Shown in pieces: positions 10,870 through 23,990 of a DNA stretch of 64,000 nt. Origin of the DNA: Rhynchonema sp. JSB1_4 (Eukaryota; Nematoda; Chromadorea; Monhysterida; Xyalidae); assembly GCA_030248065.1 (NCBI GenBank), contig JASAMV010009190.1:26082-90081 (forward strand). The letters are read 5' to 3'. Each line of letters opens with the position of its first letter. Within the stretch, counting starts at the first letter, position 1. The notes beneath the pieces are model-generated. The model did no database searches. It was not told the origin of the DNA and was given only the letters and a program-made list of their open reading frames with translations. The position numbers were made by a program, and so were the translations under genes.

Positions 10870-11921
10870 TTCACGAAAGGAAAAACAGAACTGAAACAAT
10901 GGACATTACAGCGTCTCTCGAGTCCGAGTGAAACATCACACGTGCAGCCAACGGGAACTGGACAGGCGCGTACCAACTTGCCAGACATCCAGCGGTTGAT
11001 TGACAGTGGAAAATACGACAAGGAATTCTGCTCCAAGGTCAGTTTTCTAATTTTCTAGATTTCCAGCCTGCACTGTTCTGTTGCCAATTTTGAGGGTGTA
11101 ATACGGGCGTAATGACGAACAACAAGGAACGTTTCGTTATTCAGAACTTGAACCTGGAGTCCGCAGCAGAATCGTACATTTCGTCTGGAAACCCGCGTTT
11201 GGCACAGCTGTTGTTGGAGCAACACCTGGCCACGTATGGCTGCACCAGTGAAACTGCCATGCTCTTGTTGGTTCATAATTGTCTTGCAATGCAACCCGAA
11301 CGTTACGGACAGGGTCTACAAATACCATAGATAGTGACAATTCTGTTATCATGCCCGTCGGATTCGTGTTGCACAATTGGTTTTGAAGCATGAAAGAATT
11401 AATTATTGAAAACAATCGTGCAAATCACATCATACCGCGTTGCATCAGTTGAAAAGTGTCTTTTTGGATTGCCCGTTTTGACATGCTCTCGCAGACGGGC
11501 GGTGCATCAGATCCTCGTCAGTGCGCATGCACAAGATAGTCACGTCACGTGACTCCAAAACGTGCAAACACTGCGCTAGCCATTTTTAGATCGCGAGCGC
11601 TTCTGCACTTGAATGATTTTGACGAGGCCTGGCGTTGGGCTGTGATTCACGCGCAACACAAACCGATGTGTCCACGCAGTTTTGTGCTATTGGGGTCAGT
11701 TCCCTGCTTTCGTTTCTTGGTCAGAATATGAGTCTGACGTAAATGACTTCCGTCTCCCTCACTAAGCGCAATCACCAATTAATTTCAGCACGATCGCGCA
11801 CACAGACGGCCAATTCGACACGGCAACGAAATGTTATGACCGGGCCCTGGACCGAGCCGACAAGTGTGTGGAGGAGGAAATCGATGACGACGAAATTAGC
11901 GAGATCAAGGAGCTACGCTCG
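10870..11921 (+). CDS. TPR-repeat protein, partial multi-exon gene
   Basis: At least three coding blocks are visible. An early block ends KYDKEFCSK before gtcagt at 11039. A middle block around 11140-11310 reads QNLNLESAAESYISSGNPRL then AQLLLEQHLATYG and MLLLVHNCLAMQPERYG. A late block at about 11550-11694 is joined to 11789-11921 with matching phase, giving RSRALLHLNDFDEAWRWA, HKPMCPRSFVLLGTIA and GQFDTATKCYDRALDRADKC. The late block has the helix-turn-helix spacing of two consecutive tetratricopeptide repeats, followed by an acidic segment (EEEIDDDEISEIKEL). TPRs are protein-binding scaffolds; the specific role is unknown. The start, the exon between 11330 and 11540, and the 3' end are unresolved. 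The gene could be incomplete or decayed. Confidence 0.5.
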
Positions 11922-12800
11922 GTTGGTGATGTTTCGATTACGGTTGAGTTGGCTATGAAATTACGTGTCCCGCGCTATCATCCTGGTCTTTGCGGCTTGC
12001 CTTTGAGTCGTGTTTCGGCTTGTTGATCTGTGGTCAACTCAGATCGCCTAATTCAGGCCGCATGCCACGTAGTATTTCTCGCGCTCACGCTGTGAGATGA
12101 CGAAATGAGTTGACCACATCAACTATAGCAGCTTTTCCAATATACCATGTACACGTACTGAGGCTACGTTAACCAGCGTTACAGCTGAAATCCCTCTGTG
12201 CTGTGCCTAGTGCACTGACCGAAATTTGGTGGCACTCGTAAATCTTCGAGCAAGACAGCACCGATCCAATCCTATTGCAGCTGGCTGCTCAAGGTGTGCG
12301 TCTGCGATCGGCCATTATTTGATATTTCCCATATGGGCAGCAAATCAGCCATGATGTTATTCAGCATACAGTATATTATGATTGTTACGCCATGTTTTAC
12401 CCATTCCTTACTACAAATTATCAGTTGTTTGCCACGGTGAGCATATGCAAGTTATTTTCGTTGCCATTTATTGTTCAGATAACCATATCCATAGCCACAT
12501 CTTTACCTAGTTCCAGGTATACATTACCAATTTCAGGCTCACACCGTTGCTATTTATTCAGTTTAATAAAATCTTTTGTTAGTAGTCGGGCCAACGAAAT
12601 TTCATAATTGATGTAAGCCAGAACTTGGCCAGCAACTAGACAACAAAAAATTGACATTACATTCGTAATCCCACAAGACATGCAGAAACACAACAGAACT
12701 TAACTAGGCACGGCAATGATGCAAAAACAGACTTTTGGACGGGAAAAGACAAAGCACAAGCACAGGTGGCAGGAGAAACAAGACACTCATGAAAAAAACA
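11922..12800. other. Intergenic, no gene seen
   Basis: Frames here are short and unrelated to known families. It may contain the tail of the TPR gene and the 3' UTR of the convergent minus-strand gene B. Confidence 0.3.
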
Positions 12801-12805
12801 ACAAC

Positions 12806-15800
12806 TTACGGATAGAAATCCTCAACATCCCAGTCCGAATTATCATCATCTTCATCTGATCCCTCTAGATCTTCATAATCGTAATCAAATCCCATTCCAA
12901 CAGCCAATTCATGAATATTCGATAGGCTGAATCGATGGTTCACCAGTTCAACTTTGAATTGCTGCTCATCGATTTTGAATTCGATTGCGAACATGTCTGC
13001 AAATCATGAACGTTCAATATCATGCAACAAATTGTAAATTTCAAAAATTTTAAAATGAGCTAACCGTCCCCATCATCATCCAACACAAATGTTTCGTTTT
13101 TGAATCGATCGCCCCCAAACTGTGCGTGCAGCGCGGTGGTGAATTCGGCCGAATTGATTTCGTTCAGGTACTCAGCATCCTGTGCACGTCAGAAATGATG
13201 GTTTTGCGCTCACGTTATCACTCGTTTGTTCAGATCAACAGCGGCACGTTTCCACGTCTATGCAGAGCTTCAACTTGCATCAGCCTGGCTGCTATCTTTG
13301 TTATCATGCCCATCGAAGCGAAGCAGATGTAGCAACAACCTCAGCATCTCCAATATTGCCATCCTGATCCAGCAAGGTGCGCATCAGATTCCAATTCTGC
13401 ACACGCAACACCACTTGATCACCACGATCACCCGCCGGATCAACGAACCGATCGATAATTGTGGCGAATTGCGACATCGTAATCAAAATATGACGATCGG
13501 ATTGGCCCGAGATCAACACTTTGTTCAGCTGACGGTAACCGGCCAGCAGGGTGAACAGAGAGTTCAGACTTTCGCCTGAAAAAGTAAAACAGCGTCGTCT
13601 TCGCATCACAAACAGTGGGCGCGCTGTCAAATTTTGGTGATAGTGGGTGATATTTTCGAAACGGTGTAAAGGTCAGCTGGGTGTAAAGGTCGGTGGAAAG
13701 CTCGGTGTGAGAAAGTTCAGTGTAAGCTCGGCGTAAGCTTGAAACATTGGACGCTGAGCAAGCAGCAGCCGCGCGTTTCTAAACGAATGGTCAACTTTGA
13801 CAGTCTGCTGTGCTAATGTAAATCGTTTGTTTGCAATCTAGTTCATTTAAGCTGGTTGCAGAAATGTTTTAAAAGAATATTTTTAAGTTGCCTGACATTC
13901 CGCCTTAAAGGGGAAATTGCACATTCCTAATCGCCTTTCAAACTCTACAAGTGTTTAGACAGTCGTGTGGGCATCATGAAAGTCAAATCACTTGGTACAA
14001 ACTCTCAAACATGTACCCAGGAGAAGTAGTTTAAAGGGAACAATCGGGAAGAAAATTCGGCGCGGACCGGCTGAATTTCCACCTGCGCATTCAGGCAAAT
14101 TTCCTGATCAAAAAGCTGTCAAGGCGACAGAATTTTTCGCACGATTCTTGAAACTCACTAACTATAGAATTTCGCTTTTCTTTATATTTCGAATTTCGAC
14201 GAATTGTTCCAGCGTGACAAGCAGAGCATGAAACATTTGGCAGACACGCTGGAACAATTCGTCGAAATTCGAAATATAAAGAAAAGCGAAATTCTATAGT
14301 TAGTGAGTTTCAAGAATCGTGCGAAACATTCTGTCGCCTTGACAGCTTTTTGATCAGGCAATTTGCCTGAATGCGCAGGTAGAAATTCGGCCGGTCCGCG
14401 CCGAATTTTGTTCCCAGTGGCTTGTCTTAAACGGAATCTCCTGGGTACATGTTTGAGAGTTTGTACCAAATTATTTGATTTTTGTGATGCCCACATTGCT
14501 GTCTATACACTTGTAAAACTTGAAAGGCGATTAGTAATGTGCAATTTCCCCTTTAAGGCTATTGAGAAATTGAACATTCACTGACGGCGGTACCAAAAAA
14601 TTTGAGGCCGCTAACTGATCGCAGCACGAAATCAAAACGGCTCCGTAAAAGGTCACGAATTTTATAAATATCGTTTAAAAACGCTTGTGCAACTAGCCTA
14701 AACAAACAATATTGCAAACAGACGATCTACACTTGCACAGCAGACTGTCAAAGTTGACCTTTCGTTTAGAAACGCGCGTCTGCTGCTGGCTCAGCGTGCA
14801 CTGTTTGAAGCTTACACTGAACTTTCTCACACCGAGCTTTCCACCGACCTTTACACCCAACTGACCTTTACACCGTTTCGAAAATATCACCAATAGTAAA
14901 TTTGTAAATTCACCGCCTTGCACTAAAGTACGCCCCATAGTTAATGTCCACGTCTAAACCGGAACGCTAACCACGAGCAGTTCTGAAACATTGCGCACAG
15001 CTGCGCTGGCTGTCACGCTGCGTGTGTGTTTACTGCTTACTGTCTGAAAGTTTCAAACGTTGATTTTCTGGTTCAGATTTGGACATTAACTATGGGGCGC
15101 ACCTCACTGCACGACAGCGAATTAGGAAGTTTATGACAGGTACACGAGCTTGTGTTAAAATCAAAACAGAAATTTACGCATGAAGCCATGATCAATTAAC
15201 ACCAACTTTGTTCAGATCCAATCACCAGCCCCAACGCTATTTGATACCACGCATTCATGGTTACCCACTATTTCAAAAAACCATGTCAATGTCAAAAAAC
15301 GCAAATAGATACCTACCGTCCGTAATAGTGGTGTCATCCGTGGACGTGTCAGTGAACGTGATTGAAACATCAGTCAGCTTGGCAAACACCAGTGCGTGGT
15401 TGTTGACAGCACCGAATAATTGTTGACGAATGTCGCATGTGGGCCCGAGATCATGAATTGTCAGTTTCAGCGATGTCAGGGTGCCGATCGACATGCTGAA
15501 GATGTGACAGGCCTCATCATGCTACAGTACCAGCTGCAATTTTTGGCTATTTGATGCCTGTGCCTGCAGGCCCTACGTGCACAGTGCATGAGAGGTCACA
15601 GACGCAGGCTCATGTCCTTGATGCGCCTGCAGCCTCGGCGGATGCACCGCTGACCTTGCATTTTTGTGTGGAGCCTCCAGGCGCAGGCCTCAATCAGCCA
15701 AAAATGGCAGCTGGTACTGTACCTGCAAGGTATGTTTTATGACAGCATGTGAGCTGCGGCATGTTCACAGTCATTTTTCAGGGACCTTACCGCCTGATGG

Positions 15801-17918
15801 TCTAGCGCATTCGCAAAGACGATGTCCCGGTGCACCGGCCGTCTGTGGAACAATATGAATGGGGCACCATGCTGCTGATACACTGTCTTCAGTTCAACCT
15901 ACGCTCTACAGTGCAGCAGCACACTTTGCAAAAGTTTTGAGGCATAAACCCTCACCACCAACCTGTTCATAAACTGAGTCCATCGTTCCAAGTCCATGGT
16001 TGGTGTCATCAACGGAACGTCGATGTGCGTCAGACACTGGGGTGGTTGTTCGATCAGCGAATCGATCATTTCACGAATTCGAAACAGATCGTGGAATGAC
16101 AGTCGCTGACATTGAAAGTCAGTCATGAAATGTTTGCAGCACATTAAAATAACAAACATAAAAAATACCTGAATTTTGCATCTGTACGGTTTGACCAGTG
16201 TGACCACAGAGGGTTCGTCTTGTTCAATGGGCAGTACAGCTCTGTGATCGAGATTGAGCGCTGATATACGGGGCATGACGACAGACAGCAGACGTTGGAA
16301 ATAATCGAACTGCGCTTCGTCTGTAACTCAGTCTTTACATTTAGGCGCTGAATCTTTCAAAAAACTCCGGATGACATTGAATGAGGGATGCGAGAGCATT
16401 GTGTAACTGTTGTATTTAGCAAATTATTGAAAAAATTAACTTAAGAGTCATGTCTACACCTAGGTTTCGCGGGGTATTCGAGACGTCGCCGCTCGTCAGC
16501 CGAATAGCACAAACGCCATGTGAAACTCACTTAGTAAAAAGATAAATTTCAAACAAATTACTTTTAAAAAAATTATTTTTAGAAAAATTGTTAATTTGTA
16601 GCACCATTGTGACTTAGAAAAGGAAAAAGAATATCATGAAAGGCTTTGTGATTTTGTTGAGAAGGCTGCATTTATATAAGCGCGGCTTACGGGCCACGTT
16701 ATCGCAATCGCAAATTGCATCATTTAAGTACTGTATATAACCAGTTTTGCACCCACGGCCCTGATGCGGCGACACTTCCAGCGTGCTGACCTCAATTTGT
16801 TGCGTGTTGACGCAAACAGCGAGCAGAAACTGGGCGAAACGGAACGCAGCCGCAAAAGTGGTTATACAAATGCGGCTTGCGGTTGCGGGCCGCATACCGC
16901 GTTTGCATAAATACAGCCTGAGCTAACTTCTGCGTTCAAGTGTCACCGTCAGAGTATCAAGGTGGGGCAGTGGCAAATCAGCAGCTGCGAGCAGTGCGAT
17001 CAAGCGATCCACAGCTGCACCACGCAGGTCCGGTGTGCTGAAAGGGAAAAATAGATAAGGAGAAGACAAATTTCGGTACAGTAGCACTGATGCTGTGCTG
17101 GTGCGCTGACCTCTGTGAAAACAGACCACTCATGCACAAACCAGTTCAAAAAATGAGAATACCGAATTGACAAAAATGAACGATCACAAACCTGAATCCC
17201 CTCGGCGCCGCGTCAACAACCAGATGTTTCACCCTGACACACAGTCGGAGCACAGGCAGAGCACGGTCATTCAAGAATGACACCAGGTCTTGGCCGGTTT
17301 CAATTTCGTTTTGGTTGGGCAGAATCGGCAGTTGCACTGTTCTGGTGTCGATCAGCTGAACGGCGGGCGTGTCACGGTCTTTGGCTGTGATCACCTGCGA
17401 ATACCGACAGTTGAACACCAGCGTTGCTGAAGCTTTGTGAGCAGCAATGTCAGGCGCGCACAAAACACCAGCTAGCGCTTTTCTCATGCATTTGCACTGA
17501 CGGTGACCCGATGCACAACCAGTCTGCGAAAACTGTGTTCGAAATGTTTTTAGCATGGCTCATCAAATCAAAAATGGCTTCCGCAGCAATTATGAAAGCT
17601 TTGACCGAGAACGCTAACCAGTTTGGAGATATGATTCCAGGCCTCACTCGTGTAGAGCATACGATGGAACTCTCGACAGACAGCTGACAACGAGGTTCGG
17701 TCATTCGCATCGGTGATGTGCGAAAACACCAATTTACCGAACAGGGACAACAACTGAGGCGGAATCGAACAGACTGGTTTGGCTTCCTATGATCGCAAAT
17801 AGTTAAGGTTGACAACTGCAAGACTAGCGTATTCAAGACACAGCATGTATCACACAACAACCTGAATATCGGCTTGATTGCCAGCAGACGAGGTGTTTTT
17901 CTTCTTGCGACTCTCCAT
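12806..17918 (-). CDS. F-box-like/LRR-like family protein, gene B (apparently intact)
   Basis: Exon 1 (17918-17862) encodes a Lys-rich leader, MESRKKKNTSSAGNQADIQ. Exon 2 (17786-17619, 168 nt) is the F-box: CSIPPQLLSLFGKLVF, then NDRTSLSAVCREFHRML and AWNHI. Later exons: VQLPILPNQ to LPVLRLCVRVKHLVVD (about 17400-17195); LRR-like LIALLAAADLPLPHLDTLTV; RLLSVVMPRISALNL; DIRQQLFGAVNNHALVF and TITDG (about 15494-15315); SLFTLLAGYRQLNKVLI through DQVVLRVQNW in one uninterrupted exon (about 13580-13310), where D, E and J have an intron; FTTALHAQFGGDRF (about 13182-13071); and a last exon with FAIEFKIDEQQFKVELVNHRF and an acidic tail to stop 12806-12808. By analogy with F-box proteins it may recruit substrates to SCF ubiquitin ligase; that is inference. 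A 1.25-kb foldback element sits in an intron. Confidence 0.7.
13646..14891. mobile_element. Large palindromic foldback element in gene B intron
   Basis: Ends GGTGATATTTTCGAAACGG and the inverse. The two halves are inverted copies nearly throughout: an outer arm with GTGTAAAGGTCGGTGGAAAG and an inner arm with GTACAAACTCTCAAACATG, meeting near 14230-14260. No frame with a recognisable transposase. A short relative occupies 25755-25975. Confidence 0.75.
16664..16918. mobile_element. Candidate MITE with GGCTGCATTTATA ends
   Basis: Imperfect inverted ends (GGCTGCATTTATATAAGCGC on the left, TTTGCATAAATACAGCC on the right) with GC-rich GCGGGCCGCAT-type arms. No target duplication was identified. 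Its core shares a segment (16779-16830) with 35528-35580 in gene D. Confidence 0.45.
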
Positions 17919-18669
17919 GGTGCATCTGCGAGCTCAACAGAAGAAATAAGAAAGCGGACGCTTTTCTGAGCTGAAATATACCATGTCAGTCACAAAGGGC
18001 CCATGAAAAAAAAGAGTACAGAAATGAAGAAAACGATAACACTGGGTCAAACAGTGCGGATGCCAGTGCACCAACATCACAAAAATTCGATGGCAAGACA
18101 GCAATACAACGTTATTTATTGCACATCAGACGCAGGCGAAACACAATTGGCATGGAAATGCATAATAATCTCATCAACTCATATCGATCAACTGAAAAAA
18201 CTGCGTGCGTCGATAGTCCGCAATCAAATATCAAATAGCAACAAGTCTCTAAATTTAACCATCGAAAAAGAAAAAATAAAAACACCTGGCTCATGAGATC
18301 CCGCCGAATGCAACGAGTGGCAGGAAAACAATAATGCATTGACACAGAATGGCGAACTCAAACACTGAAATTGGGCCTCCAACGGAACAAAACACGTGAT
18401 ACGTTACATTATTATAATCAAACTCAACAATAAGCACATCATATTGAATACCATAGAATCGTCAATCACTCGATGAAGTATCACCCAGATAATGCATCCC
18501 CGATCGCGGCTCGCAGATTGCAGCACAGCCAGCTCCGTTCAACAAATTATTCCGGAACATCAAATACGAATCGTCCGAATCTGAATGTCATGGTTTACCA
18601 AACAGTGGTCAAGCTCGGGCGTTTTGCAATTTCGTCAAATCTTGCAAAAAACACATTTGCTAATTTTAT
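17919..18669. other. Intergenic between gene B start and gene E stop
   Basis: Should contain the gene B promoter and the gene E 3' UTR. I see no conserved motif, RNA or transposon end. Confidence 0.3.
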
Positions 18670-21600
18670 CTAACCATCCAAAACATGCTCACTCGCACAA
18701 TGTTTGTGATTGACCACGTGGAACTCGAACGCGCGCTCCTCCACACTGAACGCGATCGTGACCAGATTCGGATGAAAATTACTCTCTGAGAACGAGAAGA
18801 AACAGATGAGCAATTTACTTTCAAATTCAGGGTGAAATAATCAAATTGACGAGAGAAAAAACGCGACAAGAACATGTGTACCTTGTTCAGCATCTTTGAC
18901 CACGACCGAGCCATTGAATCGTTCCGGCCCAAACTGGGCGTGCAGCGCTGCTTCCCAGACACAGGCATCTAGAGTGCACAGTTGGGGCAAGTCGCGAGCC
19001 TAATGGTTCTAACTGTTACTAAGAGCGAACTTAGGTTAAAATCCGGAATCCGGATCCGGAAAACACAAAAATTTACATGAAAAAAATAATGCGTTTTCCG
19101 GAAATATTTCCGGATTCCGATTCTCGGATTCAACCTAAGCTCGCCCTAATGTCGGCTGGTCAGGCGATAAACTAAAATGTGGTCACCTGTTGAATGCAAA
19201 AATGTTAAGCTCACTTCGAACTCGACATCGAGACTGTCCGCGTCAGATCCGGGATCGAAATCGTCATCAGGCACCACCAAACGCCAACATGTGAAATGCA
19301 GTTGTATGGAGTTGCCGCGCTCTGAAGTACTGAAAACCGGACATTTACCAGACATTTGGTACTGAATTAGACTTATGAAATGCAAAAAGCAATATTGCAC
19401 TGCACTTTAAAAAAAAGTAGACAAACACACCAGAATTTGTTAGCGATCGACGCAATCTCATTCGATGTGACGGGAATCGGTCGATCGGACTCACCTTCGA
19501 TGTTCACGGTCGACAACAGTGGGAAACTGGCAAACATCGACATCAACGAGACCAGATCCGATCCTGGAGCATATTGTTGACGAGCGTACTACTGACTCAC
19601 GTGCAGTGGTGTAGTTGGGTGAGGGGGGTTACCCCCCTGCCCCTGGTATGGGAAATCGGCCGGGGTATGGGGAATGGGAAATTTTTGACTTTTGGAACAA
19701 GCACCCCTAAGAAATGACTTTGTGACCCCGAGAAGTAAAAAATTGACCATTTTTGGCCTAAAAATGTCAAAAATCGCTTGCTGCCGCAAGAAAACTCTGT
19801 TTTAAGCACTTTTAGACCACTTTTTGCTACTTTTAGAAGATTTTTTGGGCCATTTTTTTCAGAAACCCCCTCGGGTATGGGAATTTTTTAAATTTTTGGA
19901 GAAATCCCCTCCCCCTGGTATGGGAAATTTTTGATTTTTGGGGGCATGTATGGGAACTTCCCGAAAATTGGGCTGGGTATGGCAAAATTTCGATTTCTCA
20001 AAGACACCACTGCTCACGTGTGCCGGTATTTTTAAACTTGCTTGGTTGTCGTCAACCCGTTTCGCAGGACCACATAATCAGGCCAAGCCAATCAAGCTTG
20101 ATATCGGACATACAGCAGTGATGTAGTTGGTCCGAGCAAGAAACCTAGCTAGCTGGAGGGGTCCGGCGCAAGAAAGCTAGCTAGCTAGCCGGGTACCCCG
20201 ATTTGGGGGGTATTGGTCCAGAAGTCAAAAACAGGGGTATAAAATTTGGTCTAAATTATGCTAAAATAAGCGTTAAATTGCGTACTTTTTGTGCACGTGT
20301 GAGAAAATTTGAACGAATTTGACCATTTTGGCCCACAAAATGGTCATTTTGGCACTAAAATCAACACTTTTCTTACTTGATGACCGGAGCAAGAAAGCTA
20401 TCCAGCCAGTTTGGGGGTATGGGTTTCGGAGCAAGAAAGCTACCTAGCAGTGGGGGGGGGTAATACCCCCCCCCCCCCAACCACATCACTGACATACAGT
20501 AGGTCAAGTCAGATCACAAAATAGTAGGCTCGGCAATAGATTACCAAATTTCATGACCAACCTGTTTTGATTGTGCGGTCATCCAAATCGGAGAATTGAT
20601 GGAACGCAATCTCAACAGTGCGCAATGCGCTGAACACACTGGCATAATCGTTGATGCCAGTGAACAGCTGCTGCCTGATATCCACTTGATCGTCAAGATC
20701 AGGTGCCAGGTCAGAGTCGAAGTCAGGCTTGTAGTCAAAAGGTTGCTCGCCGATTGCTTCCATTAGGTCCAACATCAATACTTCCAGCGTATCATGGGGC
20801 ATCCTGCAACACTTGGGACAAAAATTCAACGGAACGGAGTCCATACATACAAAGGCATTATCGTACATCATGGAGGGCAAAGGCCATGTTCTTTTCACAA
20901 TCATTGGGCACCAAACTTTTGCGTCGTTGAAACGTTTCTGATGTAGAACCAGTTTTTTACCCACTTGTTCATGCATTCAATCCATTTGTTCTCTTCCTTT
21001 AGCAAGGACACGGTGATGGGCAGTCCAATGCATTTCAAGGTCGTCGGCGGATTCGCAACCAAGTTATCCAACCAGAAACAAACCTCCGATCGGTTGTACA
21101 CTAAGACGCACATGTGGTGGATGGTGAAACTCTGTAAAAGTATCAGCAGACCGTTGTTGAAACAGTGTTTTCTGAGAGAACTGGACCAAGTTTACATATT
21201 TTACTGTGCCTGTGCCCCCTTTTCAAGCTTTCGTCAGAAATGGGAAGGCGGCGATCATGAAGAAAAGGCAGCAAATAATCAAGTGACCGCAATGTCGAAG
21301 TGTGCAAACATGCACCTGGAATTTATCGTTATATGCCTGAATGGCTCGCATAATGTCGTACGGTTCGTGTGATTCACTCGGTTTGCGATAAAATTTGCGG
21401 TCCTGGTTTGGGCGGATGTCAACCTGCAAAGTTAACAGATGGAAGGAGCCGTTGGTATTTCACACATTTTCAACAAAACACTAACCGTGATCAACAATAA
21501 CAGCGATCCGCCACACTACATTGCGAACCACCGCTTATTGCTATATCGTGCCGTATTTGTGTGCTGCGTTGCGTACTATTATAAACATAAGCACTGCATG

Positions 21601-23990
21601 ATAACACACCTTGAGTACACTGGCTCGCGCCATCACGGATGATAACAGGGCCGGCAGGGTATCGGAAACACGGACTCCGTCGGTAAGGTAAAGATAAACT
21701 TTTGGTGAAATATTACACAAACAAAATTTTAAAAATCTGAAGCTTACAGTTCCACATAATCTCCAGCTCGTGCAGTTCGTGAAGCGGCAGAACATCGCAT
21801 TGGAACAATTCAATAAATCGACAAATTGCTTCACCTCCAACTGTCGGGATGAAGTTCCTGGAACGACAGATTAATAAATACACGCCATATATCAATACCA
21901 ACCTAATGTTGAGTGTTGACAATGAAAATCAGCGATGGATGTACACTATACAACAGCAACAAGCAAATAAAGATTTGAATGAACTTGAAAGTTTCAGTAA
22001 CGAGCTCGTGGTCAACGCCAAGCACATGTGCAGCTGCCTCTACGGTCCAGATTTGAACACAAAATTTTCGGAAAATTTATAAATTTCCAAGAAACTAATG
22101 AAGTGGCGAGGTTAGCCCCTCAAGTCGTGAAAAAGCACCAGTTTTTATTTATGTTGGTCGATTTAGCCACCATGGTTTTTCCTAACGTAGCAATTTTGGA
22201 CAATATTTTGCCCAAATGGACCCCATTTGATCAGGCGATCAAGTTTTGGCCCAGAAAAATATCTGAAAAAAATTCCAGGAAATCGGAAATTCCAGCAAAG
22301 AGCATCGCATCCCTTATGTAATATCCCATGATACAGCACCATCGCCAAGTTCAATACACACCAAATAAGAAGTATAATACTACCAATACTACCAGTATAA
22401 TACAAAAAAGGACAGACGACTTTTGCACGGCCCTAACATTATACCCCCGTTAAAAATCGGATACATGGCCACTTTCGCGTTAGAGTCACCGACCATTATT
22501 CATCAAGCAAAGTATCATGTCACCACTAGGGATCGGTATCGGGGGTATGCCGATACCCGATACTTGGGAAATGCCGATACCCGATAGTTCATAAAAAAAG
22601 CCGATACCCGATACTTCGAAAATAACCCGATACACGATAGTGCCCAAAATACCAATAAAAACACCGATTTTTAAAGCAAAACTGAGGTCTTTGGCAAACG
22701 ACGCGCGGGATTTTTTGAGATAGCCATTGAGCACGGCGCGCAACAACTTTTTTCATAAAAATCGTGCTCTGTTGTTGTGTCATGCAACGTGAAAATGGCT
22801 CCCACCTACATTTTAAACTTTTTTCTGTTCGCAAAACAATGAATGTCTGCAGAGCAGTTTTTGAGAACTGATTTTTAATCGCGAAAACCCGATATCTAGG
22901 CAAAACATGCCGATACCCGATGATAGTTTTTGGGTGCCGATACCCGATACTTTCCGATCCCTAGTCACCACTCATTTTCTCAAAACCACTGTGACCTAAC
23001 CCAGACGTAGGATCCATGATTACGACCAGACGTTTCACCTCAGTGCACAATTGCAACAACGGAATGGCACGGTGGTCCAGCCAGTGCAGCAAATCGGGCG
23101 CGACATTCGGATGGTCTTGATCGGGCAGAATTGGCAGAAATGCAGCGTTCAACGACAAGGTCACTTTGGATTCATTGTACGCCGTTGAGCAAATAACCTG
23201 AAAAGAGCACAAAATTTTTCCAAATGAAGAATTATCCCAGAAAAACGCACGTTTTATGTGGCTCACCAACGTATCAATCTGACTCCAAGCAGCACGCGTG
23301 CACAACATTTCATGGAATTCGCGACACACCAACGACAACGATGTGCGATCTTTGCCATCAACAATGTAGGGAAACACAAGTTTGCCAAACAGCGAAAACA
23401 GATCGGTCGGAATGGGGATGCCCGGTTTAGATTGCTGAAAATAGGATCCTTGTCTTGCACTGTTGTGCAGTTTTCTTTCTGAAACTGAACCAAGATGGAT
23501 AAACCACCACCGCTGGAAATGTGATAGTCAAACAAAACTTCATTTTGAAATCGCAGTATGTATAGTCGGTCCACCAGCTCATGGCACTTTGTGTTGCTGC
23601 TGGCTGGTTTGTTCCCTTCCTCCACGTCCTAATGAAAGAGAAATTGAGTTTCCAAAAGAATTATTTTTGCTCCTAAATTGCTGTTTTTATGAAATTGACG
23701 TGTTTTATCAATTTTAATTTAATTTTAAATTTGATCGAATTCAATCGTTTTCGACACATTTTCTTATTTTTTAAGTTTTTTTGCAAAATCGCTCACGCTC
23801 AATTTCTCTTTCATTAGAACGTGGAGGAAGGGAACAAACCGGCCAGCAGCAACACAAAGTGCCATGAGCTGGTGGGCGGACTATACAGGTTTGCCTGCAA
23901 TCTGATTTCAACCGTGTGGATTCTAACCGTGCCATGATTCTTGCGCTTGGCCTTCGTTTTGGATTTCTTCTTCTTGGTGACCTTTGTCAT
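18670..23990 (-). CDS. F-box-like/LRR-like family protein, gene E (apparently intact)
   Basis: Exon 1 starts at 23990 with a strongly basic leader (MTKVTKKKKSKTKAKRKNHG). Exon 2 (23434-23267, 168 nt) is the F-box: KPGIPIPTDLFSLFGKLVF, DRTSLSLVCREFHEML, AWSQI. Then ICSTAYNESKVTLSL to IPLLQLCTEVKRLVV (about 23200-22970); AICRFIELFQCDVLPLHEL (about 21850-21740); DTLPALLSSVMARASVLKV; LDIRPNQ-type VDIRPNQDRKFY; LPITVSLLKEENKWIECMNK; DIRQQLFTGINDYASVF plus DDRTIKTG (about 20700-20560); DLVSLMSMFASFPLL (about 19575); RGNSIQLHFTCWRLVVPDDD (about 19320-19200); ALHAQFGPERFNGSVVV (about 18960-18890); LVTIAFSVEERAFEFHVVNH, stop 18670-18672. All blocks read in frame. Introns hold hAT-like insertions at 19604, 20116 and 22527 and a MITE at 23561. 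The role is inferred only from the F-box. Confidence 0.7.
19604..20012. mobile_element. hAT-like MITE in gene E intron
   Basis: Exact 8-bp target duplication CTCACGTG (19596-19603, 20013-20020). Ends CAGTGGTGTAG and GACACCACTG. No coding capacity. Confidence 0.85.
20116..20491. mobile_element. hAT-like MITE in gene E intron
   Basis: Exact 8-bp target duplication ACATACAG (20108-20115, 20492-20499). Ends CAGTGATGTAGTTGG and CCAACCACATCACTG. The interior has repeated AGCAAGAAAGCTA words and C/G runs. It lies about 100 bp from the previous element. Confidence 0.88.
22527..22963. mobile_element. hAT-like MITE, TAGGGATCGG ends, in gene E intron
   Basis: Exact 8-bp target duplication GTCACCAC (22519-22526, 22964-22971). 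Terminal inverted repeat TAGGGATCGG / CCGATCCCTA with subterminal runs of CCGATACCCGATA. A 5'-truncated relative is at 33288-33697. Confidence 0.9.
23561..23885. mobile_element. MITE-3 (CACCAGCTCATGGCAC ends) in gene E intron 1
   Basis: Inverted ends TATAGTCGGTCCACCAGCTC / GAGCTGGTGGGCGGACTATA continuing into CATGGCACTTTGTGTTGCTG. The core is an A/T-rich palindrome with AATTTCTCTTTCATTAGAAC on one side. Other copies: 54584-54910 and 57673-57999. Confidence 0.85.
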
